64,000 nucleotides of DNA, taken from positions 145,182,721 through 145,246,720 of the forward strand of contig NC_134530.1 in assembly GCF_050624435.1 (NCBI RefSeq). The letters are read 5' to 3'. Origin of the DNA: Tenrec ecaudatus. Lineage: Eukaryota; Chordata; Mammalia; Afrosoricida; Tenrecidae. Below, in pieces: positions 32,414 through 43,170 of this stretch. The position numbers and the translations under genes are program-made. The notes beneath the pieces were generated by a model. It did not search any database, was not told where the DNA came from, and saw only the letters and a list, made by a program, of their open reading frames with translations. Numbering within the stretch: position 1 is the stretch's first letter; every line of letters begins with the position of its first letter.

Positions 32414-32614
32414 CAGCGGTTCTCAACCTGTGGGTCGCGACCCCTTTGGGGGTTCGAACTACCCTTTCCCACCCTTTCACAGGGGTCGCCTGATTCATAA
32501 CAGTAGCAAAATGACAGTTACAAAGTAGCAACAAAAATTATTTTATGGTTGGGGTCACCACAACGTGGGGAGCTTATGAAAGGGTCGTTGCATTAGGAAG
32601 GTTGAGAGGCACTG
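32414..32614 (+). mobile_element. SPIN/URR1-type non-autonomous hAT transposon
   Basis: Left end 'CAGCGGTTCTCAACCTGTGG' then 'GTCGCGACCCCTTTGGGGGT'; interior 'CATAACAGTAGCAAAATGAC' and 'AAATTATTTTATGGTTGGGG'; right end 'AGGAAGGTTGAGAGGCACTG'. Best-preserved of the three copies. No clear 8-bp duplication. Confidence 0.9.
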
Positions 32615-32954
32615 TTCAGTTCTTCTGCAAGCTGTATAACTAACTCTTTTTCAAGATCGTTTCCTCACAATTTATGGTATGAATGCTATTTTCCCGAGTG
32701 GGCTTTCTCTCTCTCCTGAACTCTGCCTTGACACGGCTACAAAGCAGAAACAGTTCAAAGCCAGCCAGCCACTGCAGAGCAGGGGTTAGAAACATCGTCC
32801 TGCCCAGCAGCCAACGTCTGCTCCATCATACCACTCCGCCTTCCGAAAGAGAGGTACATGGGTCGCAGAGGTCAGTGCTTACTATGAACATGGGGTTCCT
32901 AATCATACGCACCTTGGTGAAGGGTAGCTTTCCTTATGGGACATAGGGCTAACA
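32615..32954. other. Unassigned sequence
   Basis: Parts near 32740-32900 vaguely resemble a SINE middle ('agttcaaagccagccagcca') but are not assignable. Confidence 0.35.
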
Positions 32955-33482
32955 CACTGTGGTTATGAGGTGCTGTTAAGTCAGTTCTGACTCATAGAAA
33001 CCTCAAATACAACATAGCAAGAGACTGCCCAGTCCGTGTCAACCTCACAATTACCGCGATCTCTGAGCCCATCGCTGGAACCACGTGTCAATCCATCTGT
33101 GCGCCTTCGTCCTTTTCATTGACTCTCCCTTTACCAAGCAGGGTGTCTTTCTTCAGGACCAGCCTCTCCCGTTAGCACGTTCAAAGGGAGAGAAACAAAG
33201 TTTTATCATTCATTGTCGCTTCGACTGTTCTTCCAGAACAGATTTGCTCGGTCTTCGGGAAGCCCGGGGGATATTCAGTACTTACCGGTCAGTTGTGAGG
33301 ACCGCTGCTTCCTTTGCATTCAGGTGTAATACGCTCTGAGGGCTGCCGTCCTCAGCATCACTTCGCCTGAAGGGCGTGGAGTTCACTTGGCTTTCAGTAA
33401 GCGAGGTCACGTCACCTGTGTCTCCATCCGTGTTGGAGCCTTCCTCCGACCCTAATGCCACACTCTTCTTCACATAGTCCAA
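32955..33482 (-). mobile_element. RTE-class LINE fragment, antisense
   Basis: 'GAGGTGCTGTTAAGTCAGTT', 'ctgactcatagaaacctcaa', 'TTACCAAGCAGGGTGTCTTT', 'ttcttccagaacagatttgc'. The minus-strand frame at 33282-33482 continues into ORF sequence upstream in the element. All frames are broken. Confidence 0.75.
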
Positions 33483-33729
33483 CTTCTTTGATCATTTGTT
33501 CAGCACACAGATGGGATAAGTATGGGAAAAGGCTTCAACCCAATTACACTCTTCTCTGATATTAAATCACGTGGTATTCCCTTGTTCTGTTTTAACAACG
33601 GCCTATGTACAGGTTCTGAGAACCATTAAGTATTGTGAAATGCCCATTCTTTGCAATGTTATCCATACTTTGTTATGGTCCACAGAGTTAAATCTACCGC
33701 TTGACATTCAGTTTGTTTTGCTGAGATGG
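33483..33729. other. Unassigned sequence
   Basis: Nothing recognised; may include further decayed RTE. Confidence 0.35.
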
Positions 33730-33910
33730 CTTGTGTGTTGCTGGGATACTGGAAGGTATGCCACCCATTTCTCAAATACCAGGAGTCACCCATTTTGGAC
33801 AGGTTTCCACAAGCTACTTAAGAAAAATCAGCTATTGAAAACTCTGAGGCAAGATCTACTCTGATACGCATAGGACTCCCAGGAGTCACAATCAGCTGGA
33901 TGAGACCTCG
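33730..33910 (+). mobile_element. Diverged tRNA-derived SINE with shared tail
   Basis: 'GGAAGGTATGCCACCCATTT', 'cagctattgaaaactctgag', 'GATCTACTCTGATACGCATA' and 'ggactcccaggagtcacaat' follow the order seen at 46430-46620 and 47270-47420. Confidence 0.55.
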
Positions 33911-33989
33911 GTGTCGGGTTGAGTGGTACACTCGCTCATCTTCCTTGCGAAGCCTGAAATAATGTTGTTTGTGGAGTTTTGTTTGTTGT

Positions 33990-35079
33990 TGTTTTGTTGG
34001 TATTGTTCTTGTTGGTTTTGGGTTTTGTCTTAATATCACTGCCAAAGCAAACCGGAGTCTTTCATAACCTATGGACAAGCAGAGGAATTCTGGGATCCCA
34101 TTTAATTTTTAGCCCAATCCAAGAACAGTTAGTTCTTATAAGATGGCCCTCCTTCATGATTCACCATCATGAAGAGATCACTGAGGATAAGGGGCTACAG
34201 CAAAGTGTGGTGAAGAAACCAGATGGTGCCCGGCTATTGACTGGAATAGTGGTGGGGGTCTTTAAGGTTTGTATTCAAACAAGCAGCCATGTAAGTGAAA
34301 CATCAACTAAGTCCATATTAAAAAAAAGCATACCAGTCTGTATGATCCAAAGACGACAATAACAAAATTCAATTATAGTGAAGGAAATGTACCAGAGCTT
34401 AAATCGTGAACACCAAATTTGTAGAAGGCCATGGAGAACAGTGGGAGCCCAAAATCCATCTGTAGAGTATCTAGTCAGATTAAGCCTGTGACAGATCCCT
34501 TCTGGACTGGACCAGTTTTACTACCAGACAGAGATTATTGTAAACTTCATTATGGTGGACCGAACCATGGTATAATATTATATTTTCGCAGTTGACTTCT
34601 CTCTTGACCCAACGTGAATTTGTTCTTGCCTTAACTATTTCTCACTTGTTTCACAACTGAAATATTTTTTTTTGGTTTTTAAAATATTCCTGATGGTCTT
34701 TTATGTCTTACTCTTTATTTTTGTATTATTAATTCTTATTTAAATTTTTTCTTCTTTCTGTTTCATTTTGTTCTTTATTATTTCTGTTAGGTGTCCCATT
34801 TTATGAAGCACCGAAGGAGTGGCTGCAGAGCGAATAAATAACCAATGCAATAGTTTATCGGGGATGACAAGGTGGAGGTGCTGGTGCATGGGGGTGGTGA
34901 GGGAATTGGGGAGCAAACAATGACTGTGGGGGGAAAGGAAGCACTAGAAATGATTGTGATGATGTATATACAACTCTTTTAAAAAACAATTTAAATACGG
35001 AAGCATATAACATGTGAATTTTATATCAAGCACTACTAAAAAAAGAAATGAAAGTTGACCAATGGTTACCATGGATGAA
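33990..35079 (+). mobile_element. L1 3' UTR, left part, split by an LTR
   Basis: Includes 'GGTGGGGGTCTTTAAGGTTT', 'ACCAGAGCTTAAATCGTGAA', 'GTGGGAGCCCAAAATCC', 'GATGATGTATATACAACTCT' and 'CCAATGGTTACCATGGATGA'. The last stretch matches 17160-17270. Homology stops exactly at ATGAA (35075-35079) and resumes at 35581. Confidence 0.7.
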
Positions 35080-35580
35080 TGTTGTAGCTACATAATCTGC
35101 TGTCAATTTGTGACTTAAGAGTGAGGGGGTGGAGTTTAGCCTGTCAATCAGGTCGTAGCTTGATGATCTCATTTATAGGCACTAAAGAGATAAATAACTC
35201 GCTGGAGCTGGGGCATATACTCACCCTTTGCTAGACATTCCTGTTGAGAAGACACATGGAGGTACGATAGAGCTCTGGAGCTGAAGGAGCCAGGGGAGGC
35301 TCTGCCAGTGCTGAGATGCTTCCATTGCCACTGGATCCACAGACTTCACACCCACTGGCCTGTGATCTTCCTGCATTTGGCATCACTGTATGTGTTACAT
35401 GAGTCTGAAGAGGAATTTATAGATTGGTATCAGACATATGGGCTAATATCAGACTTATCGACTTGATCTGGATTGGGATGGTATGTTTTCTCAATATTCA
35501 ACTGCTCTTGTATATAAAGCTCTTTCTTATACACACAAGTATCAATGAATTTGTTTCTCTAGTCTACCCAGGCTAACACA
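35080..35580 (-). mobile_element. Solo LTR inserted in an L1, perfect 5-bp duplication
   Basis: Plus strand runs TGTTGTAGCTAC... to ...GGCTAACACA, 501 bp, flanked on both sides by ATGAA (35075-35079 and 35581-35585). TG...CA ends with a 5-bp duplication are the hallmark of retroviral-type integration, and 5 bp fits class III (ERVL). Internal landmarks 'GCCAGTGCTGAGATGCTTCC', 'TGGCATCACTGTATGTGTTA' and 'TTGTATATAAAGCTCTTTCT' match the other LTRs. No internal genes remain: recombination between two LTRs has probably removed them. Confidence 0.9.
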
Positions 35581-35900
35581 ATGAAGAAGGAAGAGTTTTT
35601 ACTTAGAAGGCATTGAATTTATGTTAATGGTGGTGGAATAACTGGGAAAATACATCAATAATGGTTGCACAACATGAAGACTATAATCAACGGCATCGAA
35701 TTATACATGTAGAAGTTGTTGAATTGGAGAATATTTTGCCATGTATATTTTTCCTACAATCAAAAATATAATAAGAATTACACTATTAACAATGAGTACA
35801 TGGAAGACAAAAATGCTCTAAAATTGATTGTTGTACCGATTGTACGTACAACTCCTCTCGATATCATTGAACTATTGAATTGTGTGATATGTAGATGAAG
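35581..35900 (+). mobile_element. L1 3' UTR, right part
   Basis: Resumes with 'ACTTAGAAGGCATTGAATTT', 'atgttaatggtggtggaata', 'GTAGAAGTTGTTGAATTGGA'. Colinear with 17285-17420, confirming one L1 split by the LTR. Confidence 0.75.
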
Positions 35901-36934
35901 CACCAATAAAGCTTTAAGAAAAGGCAAGGTTTTTCTGGTTATTAAGTTAAAAATTGAGATTTATACTTGCTGGTTTTATAATTATGGTGGCTTCTCAAGT
36001 GGTTAACAATTCCTCTGACCAGAAAAGCTTACTAGTCAGTACAGATTGTTGTGGATAAAAGAAGGGTGAATAAAGTCACTTTTTGGCAAATGCAGGAGGC
36101 CACCAAGAGGCTCTAGAAATGACTCACTGGGGAGTTGAAAATACGAAATCTAAAGAATCCCTATGAGGTCTAGCTGGCTGCAGGGAAAAAAAGGGATATT
36201 GGATTGAGATTTAGTATTCATCAGGAAAAGATTTTCTCTTTAAGACTGGATTGAGAAAATTGCTAATTTGAGGGGACAGATTAGATGGTAACTAGATGAA
36301 TAATTATTTCATAAGGATCAACACCAAGCTGGTTCCTGTGATGCAGGGGTTAAAGATGTTCTAAATGTGCAACTTTCCCAAAATGATGTCCTACACCACC
36401 ATCTCAAACATAAACTAATCCTTCTCCCTTCAAGACACTCCACCTGGTCTTTGCGTTCCAAAATTCACTGCAGCACAGCTCATGGAACTCTGAAAATGTG
36501 CTTACAGTTAAGTGACTGACTAGGGAAGTAACAAGTTACAACTTAGCAACAGGGATGACTCAATAGGAACAAGAACAACTCAAGATACCATTCTGGATCA
36601 GGACATTTTCTTCTTGCACCATGCTGCTGGAACCTGCTTGGGAATTTCTCAGGGAAATGTTACAAGACATATCTCTGTGGGTCAGCAAACTCTACTAGAG
36701 ATGTTTGGCAACGATATTGTCATTGCTACTCCTGCACTGCCACCTCTCAATGCCTTCCACGTTATAATTTTCTATCTCCTGAGTCTAGGCGGTTCTCAGC
36801 CTGGGGACCCTCCACCCAAAGAATGTGGCCTGTATTTTCCTCCCACTGTTAGGTGTTTTTTATTTTGAAGAATTGAATGGATAAAGATCTCACCACAGAC
36901 TCAAGGTAAAAGTCTATGAACTGAAGACAGCAGG
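35901..36934. other. Unassigned sequence
   Basis: No clear repeat or gene. 'GCGGTTCTCAGCCTGGGGAC' at 36790 weakly resembles a SPIN left end. Confidence 0.4.
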
Positions 36935-37815
36935 TGTTGGCAAATTTTGGAGAAACTAGAATCTTCAACCATTTCTGACAGGGATGTATAAATGTATCAC
37001 CACCATTGTGGACTACATTTTAAAAGTAGAACATAGAAATACAGTTAAACATAGAAATACAGAAGACCTAGCAATCTCAATCCTAGGCTTATACCCAGAG
37101 GAGTAGAAGCAGGAATGCAAATATAAAGAGTACAACAGTGCTCATTGCAGCACATTTTACACTCACCAAAAGGTGGAAATATTGAAAAATGCCCATCAAC
37201 AGATAAACAAAATGTGGTATATACAAACAATGGAACATGGCTCAGTCATAAAGAGAAATGAGATTTAGATGCATGTCACAGCATCGATGAAGCTGGAAAA
37301 CTTTATGCTGACCAAAATAAGTCAATTGCAAAAAATACAAATACTGTATGATTTCAATGATAAGAAATAAGGCAATATCTAGAAACCAGAGTTTATTAAT
37401 GGTTACTAATGGGGAGAGGAAGAAGGGGGAACAGGGAAGTTCTTCGGGGGGCATTGGGTTTATGTTAATATTATGATGGTGGATTATTATAGAAAAAGAG
37501 GAGCATGGAAAATACCACTAAGTAATAGCTGGAAGTTGCATTGGCCAATATTTTAGGGTGCATATTTTCACTACAATAAACAAGCATACACACAAATATA
37601 CACAAACACACATAGCATAAACAAATATCATGCAATCTGGCCCCTTACCCCCCAAAATATTAGGGGGTGAAAAAGAGCCAAAGAGAGAGAGTTTTTGTTT
37701 GGGAGACATTGATTTTATGGTAACGATGCTGGAATAGTTTGTAAAAGATTGCAATGATGGTGGCACAACATGAAAAACCTAAGTACTGGCATTGATTTGT
37801 AAATGTGGAATTTGT
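36935..37815 (+). mobile_element. L1 ORF2 C-terminus and 3' UTR
   Basis: 'GACCTAGCAATCTCAATCCT', 'ATACCCAGAGGAGTAGAAGC', 'ATGCCCATCAACAGATAAAC', 'AATGTGGTATATACAAACAA' are consecutive landmarks of the L1 ORF2 C-terminus. Then 'TTAATGGTTACTAATGGGGA' and 'GGGGCATTGGGTTTATGTTA' belong to the 3' UTR. A partial repeat of the 3' UTR pattern at 37680-37815 suggests a second truncated copy. No intact frame. Confidence 0.75.
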
Positions 37816-37828
37816 GGTATTGGTTAAT

Positions 37829-37872
37829 GTCTGGGTGTGTATATCTCACACACACACGTCTGGGTGTGTATA

Positions 37873-37924
<52 letters not shown>
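37829..37924. repeat. (CA)n microsatellite with duplicated flank
   Basis: About 25 CA units at 37874-37924. A 'GTCTGGGTGTGTATATC' flank occurs twice (37829 and 37858), each followed by CA units, so the array seems to have duplicated its edge. Confidence 0.9.
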
Positions 37925-37926
<2 letters not shown>

Positions 37927-38249
37927 CAGAGGACCGAGCTCTTAGTTTAAAAGCAGCCTCTTCATTCAATGGTTTAGGGTGACCAGAGAGCCGCAAAAGT
38001 GAACTGAAGTGAATATTGGTGGTTGCAGTCTGAGGTTTCAATAGAATTGTGTCATTAGGTGAGATACAGTTTGTGAGGGAAGGCAGTTTAAGGAGAGGGT
38101 ACCGCATGGGTCCATTCCTTGCAAGCTTTTTACTTCACGGATTAGAAAACTAAGACCTGGAGAGGAAAGGTGACTTGAGGTTGAGGTGGTAACAGACCAT
38201 CGACTAGGATGGTTTGGGGAGGGAGTCAAGGAGGCTGATACAGATCGGA
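37925..38249. other. Unassigned sequence
   Basis: Possible MIR-like core ('ctaagacctggagaggaaag') near 38150; otherwise nothing recognised. Confidence 0.35.
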
Positions 38250-38337
38250 GAATGAAATTAACAAACTATTAATAACTATTTATATGGGGTCAAATTGACA
38301 ACAGCAATGAGAAACATTGGATGGGAAACTTGGGGGC
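38250..38337 (+). mobile_element. L1 3' UTR, left part, split by an LTR
   Basis: 'ACATTGGATGGGAAACTTGG' then GGGGC at the LTR boundary; the sequence continues at 38888 with 'AATGAGTTTATGTTGATGG', as in the uninterrupted 'GGGGGCATTGAGTTTATG' at 17292. Confidence 0.6.
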
Positions 38338-38882
38338 TGTGTTAGTCCCGGTAGACTAGAGCAACACATTCTTAGAGACACATATGTGCATAAGAGAGAG
38401 TTTTATATAAAGGTAATTGTACATTAAGAAGCCATCCCAACCCAGTTCAGTCCAAAATCATAAATCTGATATTAGTCAAGATGTCTGATCCAAATCTATA
38501 AAGTCCTCTTCAGACTCACAAAACACATGCAATGTCACCGAATGTAGATCACAGGCCAGTGGGTGGGAAGTTTCTGGATCCAATGGCATTGTAAGTATCT
38601 CAGCGCTGGCAGGGGTCTCCATGTGGCTTCTCCAGCTTCCAGGGCTGCATCAGGATAGGTTCATGTGGCTTCTCCTCAGGGATGTCTCACAGGGAGTTGG
38701 CCGAGAGAGATAGTGTCTCCTACCTCCAAGAAGGAAAAATCAGATTTCCCAGAATTCTTAGGAGAAAGGCATGCCCACACAGAAGCTTCATTGGCTATGA
38801 TTCAATTGACAGACTAGACTCCACCCCTTCGCTCTTAATCCTCTTACATTCCAAATTGACACCAGATTATGTAACCACCACA
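38338..38882 (+). mobile_element. Solo LTR inserted in an L1, perfect 5-bp duplication
   Basis: Runs TGTGTTAGTCCCGG... to ...GTAACCACCACA, 545 bp, with GGGGC at 38333-38337 and 38883-38887. The start TGTGTTAGTC and 'tagactagagcaaca' resemble the start of mammalian ERVL LTRs (MLT2-like). 'GAGTTTTATATAAAGGTAAT' at 38398 is a possible TATA box of the LTR promoter. A 144-codon frame that starts in it runs into the L1 and is not a gene. Confidence 0.9.
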
Positions 38883-39360
38883 GGGGCCAATGAGTTTATG
38901 TTGATGGGGAAGAAACAACTTGGAAAAGGAAGGGGAAAATGTTGGCACAATTTGCATGTCATCAGCGTCACTGAAGTGAACATGCAGAAACTGCTGAAGG
39001 GGGTGCATGTTCTGCGGTACATATTCTCAACCACAACAAAGATAAAACAGAATAAATTCAAGGGGAAATTTGAAATATGCCAAAAACGCAAAAAAAATAA
39101 AATGTCTCAAACTTGAGAGAAACCTACGGCTAATAGCAAGAGAGAAAATACTATGAAAATACGGAACTAGGAGAATGAGGATAACTCAATGGAATGTAGG
39201 CCAAAGGAGAGACATTTGAGGAGGAAAAGAGTTCCCAATAGCAGCCACTACCCCAAGGTGATCAAGAAAATGGGGTGCAAAAATTAAACGATTCAATTTT
39301 ATGACATATATGTAATATATAATGTGAATTATATGCCAATAAAACTGTTGAAAAAAAGGT
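38883..39360 (+). mobile_element. L1 3' UTR, right part
   Basis: 'AATGAGTTTATGTTGATGGG' continues the split L1; A-rich sequence follows ('GCAAAAAAAATAAAATG' at 39090). An L1-type end 'ataaaactgttgaaaaaaag' closes near 39358, possibly of a second copy. Confidence 0.55.
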
Positions 39361-39579
39361 TGGGCTTGCAATATGATACTTTAAAGCTTAGGGATAGAAG
39401 TGCTAGGGATGGAAAATACTTTATTCTGCTGAATTCTGTTGTCTCAATTTGTCTAGCCATATTGAGCAGTTAATGGAAGTTTGGTACAACTGATGGATCA
39501 CATGGGGCAGAGGTTTAAGAAGAGATCATCTTCCTTAATGCTGAGAGAAATGTCAAAATCAAGAACCAAGGGTAAAAAG
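39361..39579. other. Unassigned sequence
   Basis: Nothing recognised. Confidence 0.35.
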
Positions 39580-40269
39580 TGTTAGAATGAGCCTCCAAGC
39601 CAGAAGCAGCTTTTAGAAGCTTACATGGGTTTATTGGGCCAATAGGAACATGTGGGATTAATCAGGTCACAGTTTGATTGGAGGGCAAACAGATAAATGG
39701 CTCTGCAAGGCAGCCCCCTTCCTCTCTTGCTCTCTAGTGATCAAACCAGTGTGATGCTACCTTAGCTAGTTCTCTGCCTCAACCTGTGTGCTACACTACG
39801 TGTGGGCCACTACTTGTGGATCGTGTCATTAGAGTCTTGAGGATCTTTCGAGAACTCCTTTTCCATGCTACTGATACATACACCATGGGATCTTGAGGCT
39901 GTTGGATCCTGTAACCTTGTATTGCTTGAATTGATGTTCTATCCGGGCCTGCTTTGCTAAACTCCCGAGCTACTGCCTGTTGGTGACCCACCCTGCTGTT
40001 TGCTGCCTGCGGCCAGACTCTGCCTGCCTAGCTCGAGGGAGGACTCCACTGTCTACTTTCTTGACCTTTGACCCGGCAGCCCACATGAGTTGATGGACTT
40101 CCAGTATATTAACTGATCTACAAAAGTGAGTTGAACTGAGCCCTCTATACTACTGTGTGGACTAATTAGCTGTTATATTCCTTCTTGCTGTATAAACGTA
40201 TCCTCTTATATCTGCATAATCATAATTGCCCTGCTTTTGTTTCTCTAGAGAACCCTGCCGAACACACAG
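39580..40269 (-). mobile_element. LTR-like element, related family
   Basis: Plus strand starts TGTTAGAATGAG and ends near 'TTGTTTCTCTAGAGAACCCT' plus 'gccgaacacaca'. Shares 'GGATTAATCAGGTCACAGTT' and 'cttagctagttctctgcctc' with the other LTRs but carries about 150 bp of different interior. Flanking duplication not found, so the ends are approximate. Confidence 0.6.
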
Positions 40270-41619
40270 AGGGAAAGCACTAGAGACTGAGCACCAGCAG
40301 TAAGCTCAATGAAGAAGAAAGGGCCAAGGAACAAGGAGGGAGCAGTGGGGAGCAGAGGGTCTAGTGAATTGTCGAGGGCTGACTTTTGTATGGGCCACAG
40401 CATGATGCATGATATCATGCCACAGCATGGTGGGAGCAGAGCCTGCTTTTTGGACATACAAATCATGCGGTCACACATGGCTCTACCCTTAAAGGACCTG
40501 CACTGAGTCAATGTTCTGCTGTCATGTGCTTGAAGTGTTGAATAGCGTATCAATAGTTGGTGCATCTGATGGGACAGGGGCATGCGTTTGGGCAAAGGAG
40601 ACAGAGATGTGCAATGTGCAGGTCCTCCACTTCCTTGTCGCGTGAATGCATGTATTGTTCGTCGTGGCCCCTGAGCAGAATGCCAGTGGAACCACACTGT
40701 GTGGGAGAGCCCAGAGCCTCAAAACGAGTGCAAGGGGAGCACACTGCATTTGTAACTGAGCAAGAGGGGGCACGGACAGTCCTGAGAAGCCATACTGTGT
40801 CTCTGAGCCAGATCTTGCTTTGAATGCAGATAAAAAGACAATGGTGCTCTGAGAAACAGAGAGGACCAAGGGCTCCCCCGCCCCTCTCTGAGCCCTGCTC
40901 CTTCCTGGTATGGACAGCCACTTCGGCTGGAAGATGATGGCGTTGAAGGAAGGGGAAAGACAGGATAACTTAACCCGCCTGCTCCTTTTGCTTCTTGCTC
41001 ACTCGCCGGTGTACTGGCCATGAGAGGATTGGTAGAATCTGCACACGCCCTTAAGAGAAAATATGATGCTGGGTTTGTGCAGCCTGGGGAAAACAAACCA
41101 CATACACACGTAGATGCTGTGAAACATAAATCGTGAAAATATAGAGATTCCGTGTACAGTTACATGCTCATATTGGCATTTAAAACTAGCACTGTACAAT
41201 ATAAAGAACAATAAAATTCATGCTAATATCTAGCCTTTCTTAGCACTAAAGATCTTTTTCCCTTGAAAATACCTTTTTATCCTGCTGGAGTTGAACTTTG
41301 TCCTGGTGCTGCTCTAACAGAAATACCGGCAATGAGTGGCTTTAACCAACGAATCCCGCCCCTCCCCCCAATTTTTGGAGACTAAAAGTACAAACCGGGA
41401 CGTCAGCTTTGTCAATTCCTTGTCAGTAGGCTTAGGTGCGCCTTGGTTTCTTGATCCATCTTGGTGTGTAGATGGTCTTCAGATGATGTCCGATGTCTGT
41501 GTGTCCAGACTGCTCTTTTTACAACCCAGGAATGATTAGCTGAGAACCCATTCTACTCAGGTATGACCTAATTAATACAACAACCAATACACTTCCACAT
41601 AGGAGCATATTTATAGGCA
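40270..41619. other. Unassigned sequence
   Basis: Several overlapping frames of 90-150 codons on the minus strand at 40245-41096 and one on plus. They are in different frames with no recognisable domain, so I do not call a gene. Confidence 0.45.
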
Positions 41620-41760
41620 CTAAAATCCAAAACATATTGCTATCAAGTGGATCCTGACTCACAGTGACCCTTTTGGGAAGTATAGAACTGCCCACATAGG
41701 GTTTTCTAGGCTATAACTCTTTGTAGAAGCAGACTTCCTATGGGTTGAATTCAATTACAA
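41620..41760 (-). mobile_element. AfroSINE fragment, antisense
   Basis: 'TATTGCTATCAAGTGGATCC', 'TGACTCACAGTGACCCTTTT' and 'gggttttctaggctataact' in antisense order. Confidence 0.75.
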
Positions 41761-42339
41761 CGTTTCTACATCCCTAATTGTAATCTCTTCAAAGTACCAT
41801 CCCTAAATTTAGGTTTAAAAGCTCTATTCCATGATGAAATTATTGAGACTTTTCCTGGTTAAAAATAACACATGCTCAATATAAAAATAGAAAGAGAAGC
41901 AAAAGGAGCATTAAGAAGCCCTATACGTCTACACACCCAGAGATGGCTAGTATTAATACCTCTCGATTCGCTTTTCAGTCATATGCAGCTAATAAATATT
42001 TATTTGCTGGGGAGAAGAAATAGCATCTTCAGAGGTGGGTGGGAACTTTAGAATTGAGAAATTAAGCAAGCCTGTGATTTGTGACTGCGAAAATAATCAT
42101 TGCTCTCCAGTGAGACCCAGAAGAGTGGGAGTCTCAATGAAAACACCTCACAACTTTCTGGTGCCATAACCTTTCTTTAATCCAAACAGGAAAATGGTTT
42201 GACTTGTTTATTACGCAGCAATACAAGTAGCCCCTCCACCTCCCACAACTCTTCCTTTGAACATGTGCTTACTAAGGTTCTGTTACATGGCAGGTGCTGG
42301 ACATGGCTATAAACACGTGGCTATAATGCTAGTAGGGGA
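41761..42339. other. Unassigned sequence
   Basis: 'acatggcaggtgctggacat' near 42290 hints at an old LINE. Nothing else recognised. Confidence 0.35.
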
Positions 42340-42552
42340 GCACTCAAGGGAATCCAGACCCAAATGTGAAGACTTCCTAGAAAAGGTAATATCTAGACTG
42401 AATCTTGAAAGGCGGGTTGCAGTTTGGCAGACCACAGATATGAGGAGTGGAGGTGGAAAGTTTTCTAGAAGAAAGATTATGTGTAATGGTTCAATTAAGA
42501 GGAGGAGGTAGTGGAGGGAGAGAGGGAGAGGAAAAGAGGGAGAGGAAGAGGG

Positions 42553-42619
<67 letters not shown>

Positions 42620-43170
42620 TCTGTGCGTATGTATGGTATGTCTGAGGAATTACATTTACATAATGGGTGGAACATGAGAGTTCAAAGGGTAAAGTACAGA
42701 GCGATGAGAATTTGAAGACCTTGGCTACCATGCCTATGTATTTGAACTTTAGTCTGATGGCCACGAGGCCCTCACATTGTTAGAAGAAGGAAATGTCATT
42801 ATCAAATTTACCTTTTAGTAAGACTGTTCACACAGCAGTGTGGAGATCAGAATGGAAGGTGGCGAGGCTGCAGGCAAGGAGGCCAGTCAAAAAACTGGTA
42901 GGCAATCAAGACAAAGAGATGGTAGGGGCCTGCGGGACAGAACTTAAGATGTGGGGATGAAGGTGATGGAAAGGAGTAAGAATTGACTGGATGTCAACAC
43001 TGATTGGGTATTGGGTATCAGGCAGAGAGAAGTCAAAACCCTACTTGTGAACCTTGATCTTGGCCAGTGGGGTTCATAGCAGTATCGTACTCTGGAGTAA
43101 TAGCAACTGGGAAGGACGTATGGGGATGGGTGAAGAAGATACTGAAGTCGAGCAAAACCGTGAACAACCC
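42340..43170 (+). repeat. Old interspersed repeat, left part, class unsure
   Basis: 'TAGACTGAATCTTGAAAGGC', 'CTTTAGTCTGATGGCCACGA', 'aggaggccagtcaaaaaact' and 'aagacaaagagatggtaggg' form the pattern of a long ancient mammalian repeat. It is interrupted by the GA microsatellite and by the LTR at 43171. Confidence 0.4.
42555..42613. repeat. (GA)n microsatellite
   Basis: About 29 GA units, with purine-rich GAGG sequence on its left from 42500. Frames reading RERERE or SLSLSL are artefacts of it. Confidence 0.95.

Noticed and set aside
36785..36815. Fourth SPIN copy
   Set aside because: Only the first 20 bases resemble the left end; interior and right end are absent.
38682..39116. 144-codon plus frame
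   Set aside because: Starts in the LTR and runs into the L1 3' UTR across the insertion junction, so it cannot be an old gene.
40245..41096. Group of minus-strand frames of 115-150 codons
   Set aside because: They lie in different overlapping frames, have no domain or splice context, and vary in composition as expected by chance.
42447..42764. Proteins rich in RERERE or SLSLSL
   Set aside because: Translation of the (GA)n microsatellite.
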